Shown here: in pieces, positions 1 through 7,871 of the stretch
Layout of the letters: every line of letters begins with the position of its first letter
Position numbering within the stretch: the stretch's first letter is position 1
Assembly (NCBI GenBank): GCA_900540625.1
Contig: UQGP01000040.1
Span: 1-20,433 of the forward strand
DNA length: 20,433 nt
Direction: 5' to 3'
Origin: an uncultured Porphyromonadaceae bacterium
GTDB lineage: Bacteria > Bacteroidota > Bacteroidia > Bacteroidales > Muribaculaceae
Program-made: the position numbers and the translations under genes
The notes under the pieces: generated by a model
The model's database searches: none
Seen by the model: only the letters and a program-made list of their open reading frames with translations
Told to the model about the DNA's origin: nothing

Positions 1-690
1 GGCCGCTTCACCACCCCCGACCCCAAGTCCGCCGACTACCCCTCCTTCTCCCCCTACACCCACTGCGCCGCCAACCCCCTCCGCTTCACCGACCCAACAG
101 GCATGGATATTCATCGCTATGATGAAGCGGGAAACTATATTGAGACAATCACTAACTCCGAAGGAGTTGATACTGTTCAAATAGGCCATTACGCAGACGG
201 CGAGTTTATAGCTAAAAAGTCAGAAACGCTATCTGCAAATGGGGCGTTTAAACGATTCTTTGATACAACTGATGGAGAAAACGCCCTATCCTATATCACA
301 ATCCGAGGTGATGAAAATGCATATAAAATCTTCAAATTATTTGCTGACGTTACTGGCGTAGAGTGGACTTTGGTTCAAACCGGAATCAGTGGCGATAAAG
401 GATTAAACTTTATATGTACGTCCTTGGAAGAAGATACGAATTCAGCAACGCCTAACTTGTATAACAAAATGCTATTATTTGGTTACACATTACGAAGTCA
501 AATCCATAATCATCCGCAAGGGACTGAATTGCCGTCCGGCATTCCGGGGAGAACTATGCCAAAAACAGGAGGAGGAGACATAAAGGTGGCACAACAAATA
601 ACCGAATATTCCGGACAAACGCCATCATTCTATATTTACATAAAAGGCAAAGGCTTAATCCGATACACGCCCTACTATCCTTATCTTTGA
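1..690 (+). CDS. RHS-repeat protein, C-terminal end with JAB/JAMM-like metalloprotease toxin tip (5' partial)
   Basis: The reading frame is open from base 1, so the gene starts outside the window and 229 residues are visible. The first 34 residues (GRFTTPDP... then SPYTHCAANPLRFTDPTG) match the end of an RHS-associated core, where the shell ends and the variable toxin begins. After DPTG the composition changes sharply: 72 of the first 102 bases are G/C, against 30 of the next 78. Counting from the Met at base 103, the tip has Glu87 in a VEW context, an HNHP motif at 135-138, Ser145 and Asp159, the residue set of JAB/JAMM zinc proteases and of the JAB-like toxin families of polymorphic toxins. 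Known of the family: such tips are delivered to rival cells and neutralised by an immunity protein encoded next door. Protease activity and target are inferred. The RHS call is firmer than the JAB call. Confidence 0.8.
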   Translation, partial: GRFTTPDPKSADYPSFSPYTHCAANPLRFTDPTGMDIHRYDEAGNYIETITNSEGVDTVQIGHYADGEFIAKKSETLSANGAFKRFFDTTDGENALSYITIRGDENAYKIFKLFADVTGVEWTLVQTGISGDKGLNFICTSLEEDTNSATPNLYNKMLLFGYTLRSQIHNHPQGTELPSGIPGRTMPKTGGGDIKVAQQITEYSGQTPSFYIYIKGKGLIRYTPYYPYL

Positions 691-698
691 TTTATGCT

Positions 699-1283
699 AT
701 GCGAACACTTATATTTCTTTTAGGTATTGCACTTTGCGGCACAGTTGTATATGCCAAAGTGACTAAACTGACAAAGACGGAGAAAACAACTAACTTTGTC
801 GGCAAATACTCATGCTGGACTGCATACCATTCAGACGAGTTGCGCAAGGTCGAATTTGACGACAGCTTATTGCTTCAAGCTATATCTTCCGAAGTAATCG
901 CCGTAATGAAGGCAAATGATAGAAAGCATAAAGCCGACATCAAGAATGTTTTTGTCATTGATTATAACGGCACAGATTCGATACTTATTGTTGATAACTT
1001 GGGCTATAGTCTTGGTAGTGATGCCAATACAATCGATTTTGCAGGATATATTGACCTGGGCTACTACCGAATTGTACTATCAAATGGTATATGCAACCGG
1101 TTTTGCCATCAATACTCCGATGAGGCCATTTCCCTAAAGCACACGTGGCGCTGGGACGACAATCCATTGACTGCATACGACCCTTTATATTGGTGGATTA
1201 TTAAGGTTAATCAGAATTGCTATAAGGTTGAAGGCCCAACAATTGAGTCAAAAGACTATATACGTTACATATATAGACACTAA
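699..1283 (+). CDS. Exported putative immunity protein, family A copy 1 (directly behind toxin tip)
   Basis: Protein of 194 residues of no family I recognise. The ATG at 699 is preferred over the TTG at 687, which overlaps the toxin stop, because it gives a clean signal peptide (MRTLIFLLGIALC..., likely cut after VYA). The mature part is a divergent relative of the genes at 4195, 4886 and 5547: a D-S-L-L segment near residue 50, a G-Y-Y-R-I-V-L segment aligning with the others' G-x-Y-x-x-V, and DPLYWW...YKVEGP near the C terminus aligning with DPLVWY...SGPP. It starts 8 bases after the toxin stop, the usual position of a cognate immunity gene. The signal peptide implies a periplasmic or envelope site of action. 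The immunity role is inferred from position and copy number. Confidence 0.72.
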   Translation: MRTLIFLLGIALCGTVVYAKVTKLTKTEKTTNFVGKYSCWTAYHSDELRKVEFDDSLLLQAISSEVIAVMKANDRKHKADIKNVFVIDYNGTDSILIVDNLGYSLGSDANTIDFAGYIDLGYYRIVLSNGICNRFCHQYSDEAISLKHTWRWDDNPLTAYDPLYWWIIKVNQNCYKVEGPTIESKDYIRYIYRH

Positions 1284-1315
1284 TAGTGAGTAAGTCGCGA
1301 CTGAATATGATTAAC

Positions 1316-1849
1316 ATGAATAGAATAATTTTGGCGTTTGCGACACTTTTAGTGTGCATAGCGTTCAGCAATGAATGCGAGGGCAAGTCATTCCACTTAC
1401 ACCCGGTTGACTCGACAGCATATTCGGTCAAGGTCGCCTTGGACAGCATTGTCATTCCAGGCAGCAAAAAGAGGAGACTCGTAGTTACGCGAAAGATAGC
1501 GCCCGGAGTGACACCTGAATTTCATTACGAGCCGGACACTACAGGTCTCGTGTACGTATTCCGTCGCAATGCCGGTGAAATTGTGTTTGAGTCTCGTCCC
1601 GGCTTAGTGCTGAGAGAAATAGATAGTCCATACGCGGTATTGTGCATGCAATATGGTAAAATTGTGTTTGACAAAACGCTCAAGGACTGGTTGCAGGTGT
1701 CGCCGAATACTGTATCGGTAGAAATGAGTATAGGTGACTGTGAGGTAAATGATGGAAGCATTTGCAGGATAAAACACGGTCATCCGCTGCCTGACGATTT
1801 TTGGTCGAAACGTTTCTTGATAAAAAAATGGCATGATTTTAGGAAATGA
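1316..1849 (+). CDS. Exported protein of unknown function, singleton in the immunity-like array (gene B)
   Basis: Protein of 177 residues; no recognised family. Starts are possible at GTG 1286, ATG 1307 and ATG 1316. The last is chosen because it yields a compact signal peptide (MNRIILAFATLLVCIAFS). The mature part seems rich in alternating hydrophobic and polar residues, with a basic C terminus (SKRFLIKKWHDFRK), and suggests a beta-rich fold. I see no convincing similarity to families A or D or to gene C, so it is the one unpaired member of the array. It lies about 30 bases after copy A1 on the same strand, so it is probably co-transcribed with the RHS gene. It may protect against a different toxin tip or be an unrelated passenger. 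The function is unknown. Confidence 0.62.
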   Translation: MNRIILAFATLLVCIAFSNECEGKSFHLHPVDSTAYSVKVALDSIVIPGSKKRRLVVTRKIAPGVTPEFHYEPDTTGLVYVFRRNAGEIVFESRPGLVLREIDSPYAVLCMQYGKIVFDKTLKDWLQVSPNTVSVEMSIGDCEVNDGSICRIKHGHPLPDDFWSKRFLIKKWHDFRK

Positions 1850-1944
1850 ACGCATCCGATGATTAGGACAAAAAGAGATAATCTGCCAGAGTACACGCGC
1901 ATTCGAAATAAGTGGGTATACATGCAGAAAATTAGACGAAAGAG

Positions 1945-2961
1945 ATGAGCGCGAATCTACTCATAGTCATATTTTTAGCAGTCTGTATGGGCTTTAGCTC
2001 TTGCGGACAAAGTCCGACAGCATCAGACTCCGTAAAAGAGACTGAAAACAACGCTGACACAGAGGCCATATCCCCGGACGATATGGCTGTCGACCTTGCG
2101 ATTTACGATGTCCGCTATCAAATGCCCGATAGTATGGTTGTCCACAAAACATCCGAAATCTTATCAGACAAGGGAGACCGGACCCTGTCCATACAGGATT
2201 TCGCCATCCTGTACAATTATTATGTATTTGTACGCGTCTACAATAATGAAGGCACAAAAGAACAAACCAAGGGTGCTTTCCTAAATAAGTATTTTAGTAG
2301 TAACCGATTCTATCATAGTTTTATAAAATACGTTCAAACCTTACACGAGCAAAGTAGAACATTGTTATATCAGAGTATCGGCGCCGTCCTATTAAATAAA
2401 CGACATACAAGCATTTGCGGCAAAGGGAACGACCTACAACCATCAGAGCAAGATACTACACCGGTATATAAAGAGCTAAAATCCATCCTTTATAACATCT
2501 CTGATAGCATGATTATCCGCAAAACCGCCAGCATCTTATTAGACAATGAGATTCATCATCTGTCCACATCAGAATTCGCCACGATATACGCCTACTATCT
2601 GATAGGCGGCATTGACGAAGCGGCAAGCGAAGCTATTAGCGACTATGTTTGTGATAAGATTCATGGCGACTTAAGCTTTACCACGAGTTTTATAGAACAC
2701 GCTCAAGCACTCAAAAAGAAGAATAAAGATGAACTTTATCGGAATATAATAACCGATTTGGCTTTTAGCCGGTATGCGAACAGTACTATAGGCGAGTACG
2801 CAGACAATCTAAGATCACCGGAAATAATAAAGGCTTTCCTGAAAACAGTCTCTATTCCTTTGTATTCCGAGCTTGTTCTACCAGAATACAAACAACTATT
2901 AACCTCGATAAGCGCTACTATTTCTGCGGATTGGCCGTCCACAACCATAAATAAACCATAA
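1945..2961 (+). CDS. Putative lipoprotein with internal domain duplication (gene C of the array)
   Basis: Protein of 338 residues. The N terminus has a hydrophobic segment ending in FSSC with Cys20, a lipobox; the residues after the Cys (GQSPTASDS) do not look like a Bacteroidetes surface-export signal, so the periplasmic side is more likely. The body is an internal duplication, roughly residues 52-150 and 178-275. PDSMVVHKTSEIL pairs with SDSMIIRKTASIL, LSIQDFAILYNYY with LSTSEFATIYAYY, and SFIKYVQTL with SFIEHAQAL. Each unit looks mainly helical. The gene starts 95 bases after gene B and ends 3 bases before the next start, so it is tightly linked to the D pair. Its place in the array suggests immunity, but no recognised family supports this. 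An eight-codon reading frame, 1922-1948, ends across its start codon and is probably chance. Confidence 0.68.
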   Translation: MSANLLIVIFLAVCMGFSSCGQSPTASDSVKETENNADTEAISPDDMAVDLAIYDVRYQMPDSMVVHKTSEILSDKGDRTLSIQDFAILYNYYVFVRVYNNEGTKEQTKGAFLNKYFSSNRFYHSFIKYVQTLHEQSRTLLYQSIGAVLLNKRHTSICGKGNDLQPSEQDTTPVYKELKSILYNISDSMIIRKTASILLDNEIHHLSTSEFATIYAYYLIGGIDEAASEAISDYVCDKIHGDLSFTTSFIEHAQALKKKNKDELYRNIITDLAFSRYANSTIGEYADNLRSPEIIKAFLKTVSIPLYSELVLPEYKQLLTSISATISADWPSTTINKP

Positions 2962-2964
2962 AAG

Positions 2965-3516
2965 ATGAAACGTATAATCACTTTGATATTTGCGGCACTG
3001 AGCGTATGCTTCGGCCGGGCACAAACAGCGGATGTGGCATCCGAGACATTCCACGCCGATACAATAGCTGTCAAGGGGCACGGTCTTGTAATTTTTGACA
3101 AGATACCGGATTCGATGGTTATAGCCATCAACTCCGCCAAGAATTGCCAAGACATCACCGTGTATAATCCCCGAAATCCGGATGTACGCATCGATATGAC
3201 CTTCAGGCCATCGGCATATTTAGACTTCTCTAAATTCAACGGCTCGATACATGATGTAAACAAGATAGTGAACGGAGCAAGCACTCTAATCGAAGTGTTC
3301 AGCGGAAAATATAATGCCTGTCTACACTACTTTTTACAATCGCCTCTGTATGTCACTGCTGTCGCAAAAGGCATACCATTGTCCAAGGCCGAATTGATTA
3401 GAGACATTATGCTTAATATTCGGATGTGTCCCGATAAGTCTAATTATAAAAACCGACTTACTAAAGGACGCGTAGAAATACGGCAACATAAGGTAGAGCC
3501 ATTAATTCTGAAATAG
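2965..3516 (+). CDS. Exported putative immunity protein, family D copy 1
   Basis: Protein of 183 residues with a signal peptide (MKRIITLIFAALSVCFG, cut near RAQ) and no recognised family. It is a clear paralogue of the next gene: VIFDKIPDSMVIAI against IIFDKIPEEMNIGI, DITVYNPRNPDVRI against GICVYDPVNANVKI, DVNKIVNG against DVNKIERG, and AKGIPLSKAELIRDIMLNIR against ASSIPIEKSDQIREIMMNIR. The start is 3 bases past the stop of gene C, so the two are probably translationally linked. The mature part looks like a beta-rich region followed by a C-terminal helix. Tandem paralogues behind a toxin tip fit an immunity role, but the target is unknown. Confidence 0.7.
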   Translation: MKRIITLIFAALSVCFGRAQTADVASETFHADTIAVKGHGLVIFDKIPDSMVIAINSAKNCQDITVYNPRNPDVRIDMTFRPSAYLDFSKFNGSIHDVNKIVNGASTLIEVFSGKYNACLHYFLQSPLYVTAVAKGIPLSKAELIRDIMLNIRMCPDKSNYKNRLTKGRVEIRQHKVEPLILK

Positions 3517-3554
3517 ACAGAGCAAATATTCAGCAACCAAATAACCGACATGCC

Positions 3555-4091
3555 ATGACACAGCATATCAAGACAATCATTTTGGCATTACTCCCTATCA
3601 TCTGTCCGGTATTTTCGACAGATGCATCTGCGGTATGCTATAGCGACACTGTAGCGGTTTGGAACCGGCTCATTATCTTCGACAAAATTCCGGAGGAGAT
3701 GAATATTGGCATTACTCCGCACAAAGCAGCCCCATTAGGCATTTGTGTCTACGATCCCGTAAATGCCAACGTAAAAATCATTATGATATTCTTCTCGGAG
3801 ACGACCGCCATATTGGAATTTTCTCCCGACCTCAAAGGCAATATCACGGACGTGAACAAAATCGAGCGAGGGGATTTCAAACTCATCGAATTATCCGGAA
3901 ACGGATACTGGAGCGCCCTACTTAAAAGCAAAGATGGGTTTATCAGGGCCATAGCTTCAAGCATACCCATCGAGAAGTCTGACCAAATCCGGGAAATCAT
4001 GATGAATATCCGAGTCGAAAAAGATACTATCGGATACAAAAATACTATCGGTGGCCATAAGACCAAGTTCAAGGTCGAGATTATGAAATAA
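3555..4091 (+). CDS. Exported putative immunity protein, family D copy 2
   Basis: Protein of 178 residues with a signal peptide (MTQHIKTIILALLPIICPVFS) and probable cleavage near DASA. It is collinear with the preceding gene and shares IFDKIP at about residue 39, a YDP/YNP turn, the D-V-N-K-I motif and a C-terminal IP...IREIMMNIR helix. It is clearly diverged overall, so the duplication is not recent. It lies 38 bases after copy 1 with no visible promoter or terminator between them. One copy may match a toxin tip that is no longer present. The function is inferred from context only. Confidence 0.7.
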   Translation: MTQHIKTIILALLPIICPVFSTDASAVCYSDTVAVWNRLIIFDKIPEEMNIGITPHKAAPLGICVYDPVNANVKIIMIFFSETTAILEFSPDLKGNITDVNKIERGDFKLIELSGNGYWSALLKSKDGFIRAIASSIPIEKSDQIREIMMNIRVEKDTIGYKNTIGGHKTKFKVEIMK

Positions 4092-4194
4092 GCCGATTCA
4101 AGCTGCTTCAGTATTGACGTAAACATCTAAGCGACATATCTACTGAAAGCGGGCACAGACAAAGCCAATATTACGATAACAATAAGAAGTGACC

Positions 4195-4839
4195 ATGCGG
4201 AATATCAAGTATATAGTAATTACGGCTGTTGCCGGACTGATTGCGGTTTCGGCCGGCTATGGGCAGAAGTTGCCGAATACGCCGCCGAAATGTCCACAAA
4301 AGGCAGGCAGCGACATCGAATATGTCTACTACAATACAAAAACAGTGGACGGTAAATGCCTCACATCGGCCAAGGTACAGCGAACCGACACATTGACCGA
4401 ATTGCAATTAGCCGACCCATTGATGCGTAAAACACTTGATACGGACATATATATGCGCATCGAGCGGCTACGCAAGTCCAAGTATCTCAAGGAGCCCGAC
4501 ACACTATTTTTCTTGATACCAATATCGGCAGACCTTACGCACCTGGCAGTATGCGAAGCCGCGTATATGGGCAAAAAGGCTAACGACCTGCATTTCACTG
4601 CCTATTGCAAAATAGGCAGATACACGCTGGTCATCGAAGATTCGATAGCCAAGTCGTCGGGTAAGTCTCTGAGTAATACGACCGTGGCAAGGTATTCCTA
4701 TTCATGGGACGAAATCGGTTTTCCATATACGTCTGACCCGTTGGTGTGGTATATAACCCGAGACTACGACCGTACTGCATGTATCGTATCCGGCCCGCCA
4801 TTGACAACGACAAGCGGCTGTTACAGCGCGGTCTATTAA
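4195..4839 (+). CDS. Exported putative immunity protein, family A copy 2
   Basis: Protein of 214 residues; the ATG at 4195 is preferred over the GTG at 4189. Signal peptide MRNIKYIVITAVAGLIAVSAGYG. Family features in order: a TDTLTELQLADPLMRKTL segment, a hydrophobic strand (DTLFFLIPI), VCEAAYMGKKAN, IGRYTLVIEDS, and near the C terminus DPLVWYITRDY and SGPP. Its closest relative here is the gene at 5547: the VCEAAYM region contains 19 identical bases in both (4552-4570 and 5889-5907), which suggests relatively recent duplication or recombination. A gap of about 100 bases precedes it, with no clear promoter. The role is inferred as immunity. Confidence 0.72.
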   Translation: MRNIKYIVITAVAGLIAVSAGYGQKLPNTPPKCPQKAGSDIEYVYYNTKTVDGKCLTSAKVQRTDTLTELQLADPLMRKTLDTDIYMRIERLRKSKYLKEPDTLFFLIPISADLTHLAVCEAAYMGKKANDLHFTAYCKIGRYTLVIEDSIAKSSGKSLSNTTVARYSYSWDEIGFPYTSDPLVWYITRDYDRTACIVSGPPLTTTSGCYSAVY

Positions 4840-4885
4840 CATCAGCTAAGAGTAATATTTACAAGACATTAACGCAAACACAAAG

Positions 4886-5497
4886 ATGAAAAACAATACA
4901 ATCATTGCAGCGGCCATACTGGCACTTGCAGTCCTAACGACCGAAACATCGGTTGCAACCACACCGAAATCCGACATCATAAGCGTTGACACGACTTCTA
5001 TCGTCATAAATGGCACAAAATACGAGACTGTGACAATGGAACGCACCGACCGATTGGAGCAGCTTCAATTGGAAGATTCGTTGATGTTCAGAGTATTGCA
5101 CAAAGACACATATCCCGCCCTCGAATTGCTGAAATGGCGGCGTCAAATCACGGATGCAGACACATTATACTTTGTAGTGCCACGTGCCGAGGGCGATACG
5201 CACATAGATATTTGCCGTAATGACGGCCTCGGAAAACGAGCCGACGAAATGACATTTTCGGGCTACTACAAAGTCGGTGGATACACCTTTGTGTTTGAGA
5301 AATCGCTGTGCAGTAAGTTCGGACGCCTATGTGCACCCGAAATCACAGTAACGTATAGGTACACACGTACGGACCTGCCAAAGCAGATACACGACCCGTT
5401 GGTATGGCACCTCACACGGTCTTACATAGGGGATGCGTATATGATAATCGGCGCTCCCACAACGATGCGCGGCGAGCCGGTACGAGCCATCGACTGA
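4886..5497 (+). CDS. Exported putative immunity protein, family A copy 3
   Basis: Protein of 203 residues starting at the ATG after an A-rich CACAAAG leader. The signal peptide is of the MKNNTIIAAAILALAVL type. It aligns with copies 2 and 4: TDRLEQLQLEDSLMFRVL, DADTLYFVVP, a D-I-C-R-N-D-G-L-G-K-R-A-D region where the others have VCEAAYMxKxAN, VGGYTFVFEKSLC, DPLVWHLTRSY and IIGAP. The C-terminal RAID matches the short hydrophobic C termini (SAVY, RVVY) of its neighbours. The gaps on either side are 46 and 49 bases, without terminators. The protein family is unrecognised and the immunity role is inferred. Confidence 0.72.
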   Translation: MKNNTIIAAAILALAVLTTETSVATTPKSDIISVDTTSIVINGTKYETVTMERTDRLEQLQLEDSLMFRVLHKDTYPALELLKWRRQITDADTLYFVVPRAEGDTHIDICRNDGLGKRADEMTFSGYYKVGGYTFVFEKSLCSKFGRLCAPEITVTYRYTRTDLPKQIHDPLVWHLTRSYIGDAYMIIGAPTTMRGEPVRAID

Positions 5498-5546
5498 GAC
5501 ATGTGTTCGTAAACGAAGGAGATTAGCACTAAAGACACAGACATAT

Positions 5547-6188
5547 ATGACTTGCATCAAACATATAATCACCATATTGACCGCGGCTATTGCCCCGGCA
5601 ACGGCTCTTGCCGGCGTGCCGCTCGAAACGCCGCGAAATCCGGGCGTTCACGGCGCATACAACTATAAGGTTATAGACACCGTAAACGGGACGGCGCACG
5701 AAGAAGCCGAAGTATTACGCGTGGAGAACATAAAACCCGTCGAATTGTCAGACACACTGATACGCAATGTATTACGCGACGACATACGGCCAAGTCTCGA
5801 CCTTTTGCACGCCGGGCAATGGCTTGAAAATAAGACTCTGACCTTTTACGTGTATCCCCTCGAAGGCGACCATACGCACACAGTGGTGTGCGAAGCCGCG
5901 TATATGGACAAATCGGCCAACCAAATCGTATTCGGTGGTAGCGTCACTTTCGGTCGGTACAAATTTGTACTCGAGGACTCGCTATGCCGTGATTTCGGAG
6001 CCGTGGCATCGCCGGGGGTCAAAGCCGAACGTACCCGAATAATATATGGCTGGGGCGCAACGGATGCACATTCGCTGATGTATCAGCCCATAGTATGGTA
6101 TCTGACACGCGACCTTGACGGCTGTGCATATATGGTTTCCGGTCCGCCGCGAACCAAAGGAGGCGGCACGCTGCGCGTGGTGTATTGA
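5547..6188 (+). CDS. Exported putative immunity protein, family A copy 4 (end of array)
   Basis: Protein of 213 residues with a signal peptide (MTCIKHIITILTAAIAPATALA). The family A signature is complete: VELSDTLIRNVL, TLTFYVYPL, VCEAAYMDKSAN, FGRYKFVLEDSLCRDFG, QPIVWYLTRDL, SGPP and the C-terminal RVVY. A GAAGGAG lies about 30 bases before the ATG, too far to act as a normal ribosome binding site. The G+C looks higher than in copy 1 at the front of the array, so the copies may have different ages or origins. It is the last array gene before the intergenic region with the promoter of the surA-like gene. Confidence 0.72.
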   Translation: MTCIKHIITILTAAIAPATALAGVPLETPRNPGVHGAYNYKVIDTVNGTAHEEAEVLRVENIKPVELSDTLIRNVLRDDIRPSLDLLHAGQWLENKTLTFYVYPLEGDHTHTVVCEAAYMDKSANQIVFGGSVTFGRYKFVLEDSLCRDFGAVASPGVKAERTRIIYGWGATDAHSLMYQPIVWYLTRDLDGCAYMVSGPPRTKGGGTLRVVY

Positions 6189-6379
6189 GCCCCGTCTCGA
6201 AAACCGATCGAAACGCCAAGGCAACGGATAAATATGGCATACAACCTTCGGCCCTCTGCGCCATACTCCACCTCAAAAAAGAAGGCGTATAGGTCAAAAA
6301 AAATCCGGCCATAAAGAAAGCATGATTTGCCCGGGAAGCGGCGGAACAAGCTTTTTTGACGGGGTTTAACGTATTTTGC
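6189..6379 (+). other. Intergenic region between the array and the surA-like promoter
   Basis: No gene is supported. There are A-runs (near 6275-6280 and 6296-6304) and a T-run at 6353-6358, but no strong hairpin next to them, so termination of the array transcript is not obvious. The region probably marks the end of the accessory segment. Confidence 0.4.
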
Positions 6380-6410
6380 TTTGCTGTTTGAGCCAAATGC
6401 GCTAACTTTG
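6380..6410 (+). promoter_or_regulatory. Bacteroidetes-type promoter for the surA/ostA unit
   Basis: TTTG at 6380-6383, 19 bases, then TAACTTTG at 6403-6410, an exact match to the TTTG / TANNTTTG consensus of the phylum's primary sigma factor. Transcription would start near 6415-6418, leaving a leader of about 60 bases before the TTG start at 6477. Confidence 0.75.
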
Positions 6411-6476
6411 CGTGATAAGTCGCGACCACAATAAGCGCGCCCACACAATATCACATATCTTAACGCATAAAAAGTT

Positions 6477-7871
6477 TTGAAAGCCAAATATTTACTCGTC
6501 AGCGCGGCCGTGGCTGCCGTAGCCGCCATCACCGTGGCCCAGAACAACATTGCCGAAGAAGTGGCATGGACCATCGGCGATGACCCCATATACAAGTCCG
6601 AAATCGAGCAGACATATCGCGATATGCAGCAGGACCACGAGGCTATCAACGGTGACCCGTACTGCGTCATTCCCGAGATGATGGCCATCCAGCGTCTGTA
6701 CTTGCACCAGGCCGACATCGACACCGTTGTCGTGCAAGACTCGCAAGTCCAAATGCAAGTAGACCAGCAGATCAACTTCCTGATCAACAACCTGGGCTCG
6801 CGCGAAAAAGTCGAGCAGTATTTCCGCAAGACCATTCCCGAGATACGCGAATACTACGCCAACAGCATCCGCGACCGCCAGCGCGTACACATGGTGCAGC
6901 AAAACCTCACCAAAGACGTCAAGGCCACGCCCAACGAGGTGCGCAAATACTTTGACAGTCTGCCCAAAGACTCGATACCCTACGTCCCCGGGCAAGTCGA
7001 AGTACAGATCATCACCATCAACCCCGTGATTCCGCGCCAGGAAATAGACGATGTCAAAGCACGTCTGCGCGATATGGCCGACCGCGTCAATCGCGGCGAA
7101 GCCGACTTCTCGACACTCGCCATCCTCTACAGCGAGGCCCCCGAAGGTGTACGCGGCGGCGAACTCGGATTTTTGGGCCGCGGCCAGTTGGTACCCGAAT
7201 ACGCAGCCGTAGCCTTCAACCTCAACGACCCCAAGAAAGTCTCCAAGATTGTCGAAACCGAATTCGGATTTCATATCATCCAGCTTATCGAAAAACGAGG
7301 CGACCGCATCAATACGCGCCACATCCTGCTGCGCCCCAAGGTATCCGATAAGGACCTTCAGGACGCCATCACGCGCCTCGACAGCCTCCGCAGCGATATC
7401 GTGGACAAAGGCCGCGTATCCTTTGAAGATGCCGCAAGGCTTGTATCGCAGGACAAAGACACCCGCAACAGCAATGGCGTTATGGTCAACCAAAACACCG
7501 GCACCACACGCTTCCAAATGTCCGAACTGCCCCAGGAAGTGGCACGCGAAGTCGCCAACCTCAAGCCCGGCGAAGTGTCCAAGCCTTTCATTATGAAGCA
7601 ACCCAAACGCGACCGCGACATCGTAGCCATCGTCCGACTGACCAATCGCATTGACGCCCATTCGGCCAACCTCAGCGACGACTACCAGCAAATCAAGAAT
7701 ATGTACGAGGCCGCCAAGAAACAGCAGATACTCGACCAATGGCTCGAGCGCAAAATCAGCGAAACATACGTCCGCATCGAAGACGGATGGCGCGGATGCG
7801 ACTTCCAGCACAAAGGATGGATAAAGGTACGCAAAGGCCAAGCCAACGACGGCGAAGGTAGCGACCGATAA
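6477..7871 (+). CDS. SurA-like periplasmic peptidylprolyl isomerase/chaperone (two parvulin domains)
   Basis: Protein of 464 residues. A TTG start is used: an in-frame stop lies at 6468-6470, and the next Met is past the signal peptide (MKAKYLLVSAAVAAVAAITVAQ). A helical SurA-like N-terminal region spans about 25-165. Parvulin domain 1 (about 172-273) has RGGELGFLGRGQLVPEY and ETEFGFHIIQL; domain 2 (about 277-390) has RHILLRPKVS, SFEDAARLVSQD and LKPGEVSKPF. Known of the family: it assists folding and delivery of outer-membrane proteins in the periplasm. The conserved parvulin blocks are more complete in domain 1; domain 2 is more degenerate at RGG/GFLG. It is followed 55 bases later by an OstA-type gene, so the unit concerns outer-membrane assembly. 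Confidence 0.9.
   Translation: MKAKYLLVSAAVAAVAAITVAQNNIAEEVAWTIGDDPIYKSEIEQTYRDMQQDHEAINGDPYCVIPEMMAIQRLYLHQADIDTVVVQDSQVQMQVDQQINFLINNLGSREKVEQYFRKTIPEIREYYANSIRDRQRVHMVQQNLTKDVKATPNEVRKYFDSLPKDSIPYVPGQVEVQIITINPVIPRQEIDDVKARLRDMADRVNRGEADFSTLAILYSEAPEGVRGGELGFLGRGQLVPEYAAVAFNLNDPKKVSKIVETEFGFHIIQLIEKRGDRINTRHILLRPKVSDKDLQDAITRLDSLRSDIVDKGRVSFEDAARLVSQDKDTRNSNGVMVNQNTGTTRFQMSELPQEVAREVANLKPGEVSKPFIMKQPKRDRDIVAIVRLTNRIDAHSANLSDDYQQIKNMYEAAKKQQILDQWLERKISETYVRIEDGWRGCDFQHKGWIKVRKGQANDGEGSDR

Noticed and set aside
786..1333. TANNTTTG-like boxes inside array genes A1 and B (for example 1326-1333)
   Set aside because: They lie within coding sequence, are not positioned before a gene start, and have no convincing upstream partner.
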